Assembly: GCF_902167145.1 (NCBI RefSeq)
Contig: NC_050099.1
Coordinates: forward strand, 13,654,434 to 13,718,433
DNA: 64,000 nucleotides
Source: Zea mays
Taxonomy: Eukaryota; Streptophyta; Magnoliopsida; Poales; Poaceae
Direction: 5' to 3'
Part shown: piece by piece, positions 63,333-64,000 of the stretch
Layout of the letters: each line of letters starts with the position of its first letter
Numbering within the stretch: the first letter of the stretch is position 1
Made by a program: the position numbers and the translations under genes
The notes under the pieces: model-generated
Told to the model about the DNA's origin: nothing
The model's database searches: none
The model's input: only the letters and a program-made list of their open reading frames with translations

Positions 63333-63529
63333 GGCGTGGTGCCCTCGCTTGTGTATGTGTAAGGGCTTGTAAAATGGAGTAGTGTGCCCTCGCGTGCCTG
63401 TGCCTGCGAGGGCGCTGTGTACTTTGACTGGTGTGGTTGCTTGTGCTGTGCCAGTGTGATTATAATTGGTCTTGCTGTCGTTTCTGCTTTTGTTATACTG
63501 GGTCGGCTGCGCCCTTAGGCGGTTCTTGC

Positions 63530-64000
63530 GATAGACTTCGGTTTTTTGCGCGCTTGTGCTTAGTCCGGCCGCACCTTTTAGGCGACTTCTGCGCGGATAG
63601 TCTTCGCGATAGACTTCGGTTTTTGCGCACTTGTTGTGCTAAGTCCGGCTGCACCCTTAGGCGACTTCTGCGCGGATAGTCTTCGCGATAGACTTTGGTT
63701 TTTGCGCACTTGTTGTGCTAAGTCCGGCTGCACCCTTAGGCGACTTCTGCGCGGATAGTCTTCGCGATAGACTTTGGTTTTTGCGCACTTGTTGTGCTAA
63801 GTCCGGCTGCACCCATAGGCGACTTCTGCGCGGATAGTCTTCGCGATAGACTTTGGTTTTTGCGCACTTGTTGTGCTAAGTCCGGCTGCACCCTTAGGCG
63901 ACTTCTGCGCGGATAGTCTTCGCGATAGACTTTGGTTTTTGCGCACTTGTTGTGCTAAGTCCGGCTGCACCCTTAGGCGACTTCTGCGCAGATAGTCTTC
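63530..64000. repeat. 79-bp minisatellite, at least six copies, continuing past the window
   Basis: Units of gcgcacttgttgtgctaagt, ccggctgcacccttaggcga, cttctgcgcggatagtcttc and gcgatagactttggttttt, nearly identical from 63610 on. Homologous to the 78-bp array of element 1 but homogenised separately. Confidence 0.88.

Larger units (their letters stand above)
46980..64000 (-). mobile_element. Helitron with captured gene fragments (3' end in window, 5' end beyond)
   Basis: The minus-strand 3' terminus ends CCTACCTAG at 46980, preceded by a degenerate hairpin (TGTCGTC...CACGGGCA, 46988-47008), as in maize Helitrons. It is followed on the minus strand by T. Compared with the uninterrupted sister LTR at 39313-39330, the break falls exactly between A and T, the Helitron target. 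All captured host exons (47688-51736, 58013-58707) share its orientation. Two Grande-like elements and a solo LTR inserted later. No Rep/helicase gene is visible, so it is non-autonomous as far as seen. The 5' TC end was not found and should lie beyond 64,000. Confidence 0.78.
58782..64000 (-). mobile_element. Grande-like element 2 (left half in window)
   Basis: 3' LTR at 58782-59256 (475 bp, minus orientation, TGTTGGGG...GTTCCAACA), purine tract next to it (59257-59271), then an intact-looking antisense gene (59624-63332) and a 79-bp minisatellite running out of the window. The left flank is CTAAG (58777-58781). Gag and pol should lie further right. The layout matches element 1 but is less decayed. 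Confidence 0.78.

Overview
This window is nuclear DNA from a large grass genome, almost certainly maize (Zea mays) or a close teosinte. Three things point there: a plant-type mRNA capping enzyme gene with short GT-AG introns, dense nested LTR retrotransposons including an Opie/Ji-type Sirevirus and Grande-like elements, and a Helitron end carrying mixed gene fragments. I see no bacterial features, tRNA, rRNA or CRISPR.

Layout. (1) 1-21,300: the 3' two-thirds of a capping enzyme gene on the + strand. Eleven exons can be placed with consistent phases. Intron 7 (2,541-19,643, 17.1 kb) is a trap of nested elements: a decayed copia element, several L1-type LINE pieces on both strands and a young, complete copia element (10,275-15,865, 316-bp LTRs, GGGAG target duplication, one open 1,623-codon gag-pol). 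(2) 21,300-36,214: intergenic DNA with MITEs, a complete Opie-like Sirevirus (23,427-32,366, CATAT duplication, one stop in integrase), a Harbinger-like MITE split by a very small LTR element with a 40-bp interior, remnants of older Sirevirus and gypsy elements, and one Sirevirus LTR. (3) 36,215-46,979: a large-LTR element (5.2-kb LTR, 2.4-kb interior with a zinc-knuckle gag remnant and no pol). Its second LTR is cut at 46,979. (4) 46,980 to the window end: a minus-strand Helitron whose 3' terminus (CTAG, degenerate hairpin) breaks that LTR exactly between A and T. It carries exons of at least three unrelated host genes, all on the minus strand: a small conserved plant protein, an exon resembling SRL2/EFR3-type ARM proteins, and NADP-malic enzyme exons. 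These are themselves interrupted by a 3.3-kb solo LTR and two Grande-like elements. Each Grande-like element carries a long spliced gene antisense to the retroelement, with its own TATA box and a 78/79-bp minisatellite behind it.

The only apparently functional host gene is the capping enzyme. The 10,275 copia element looks coding-competent. The other coding regions are mobile-element genes, decayed copies or captured fragments. The most unusual observations are the Grande-like element with LTRs in inverted orientation yet flanked by a matching 5-bp duplication, the spliced antisense gene, the Helitron junction proven by its sister LTR, the LTR element with almost no interior, and base-pair-preserving changes in a 3' hairpin shared by three LINE tails.
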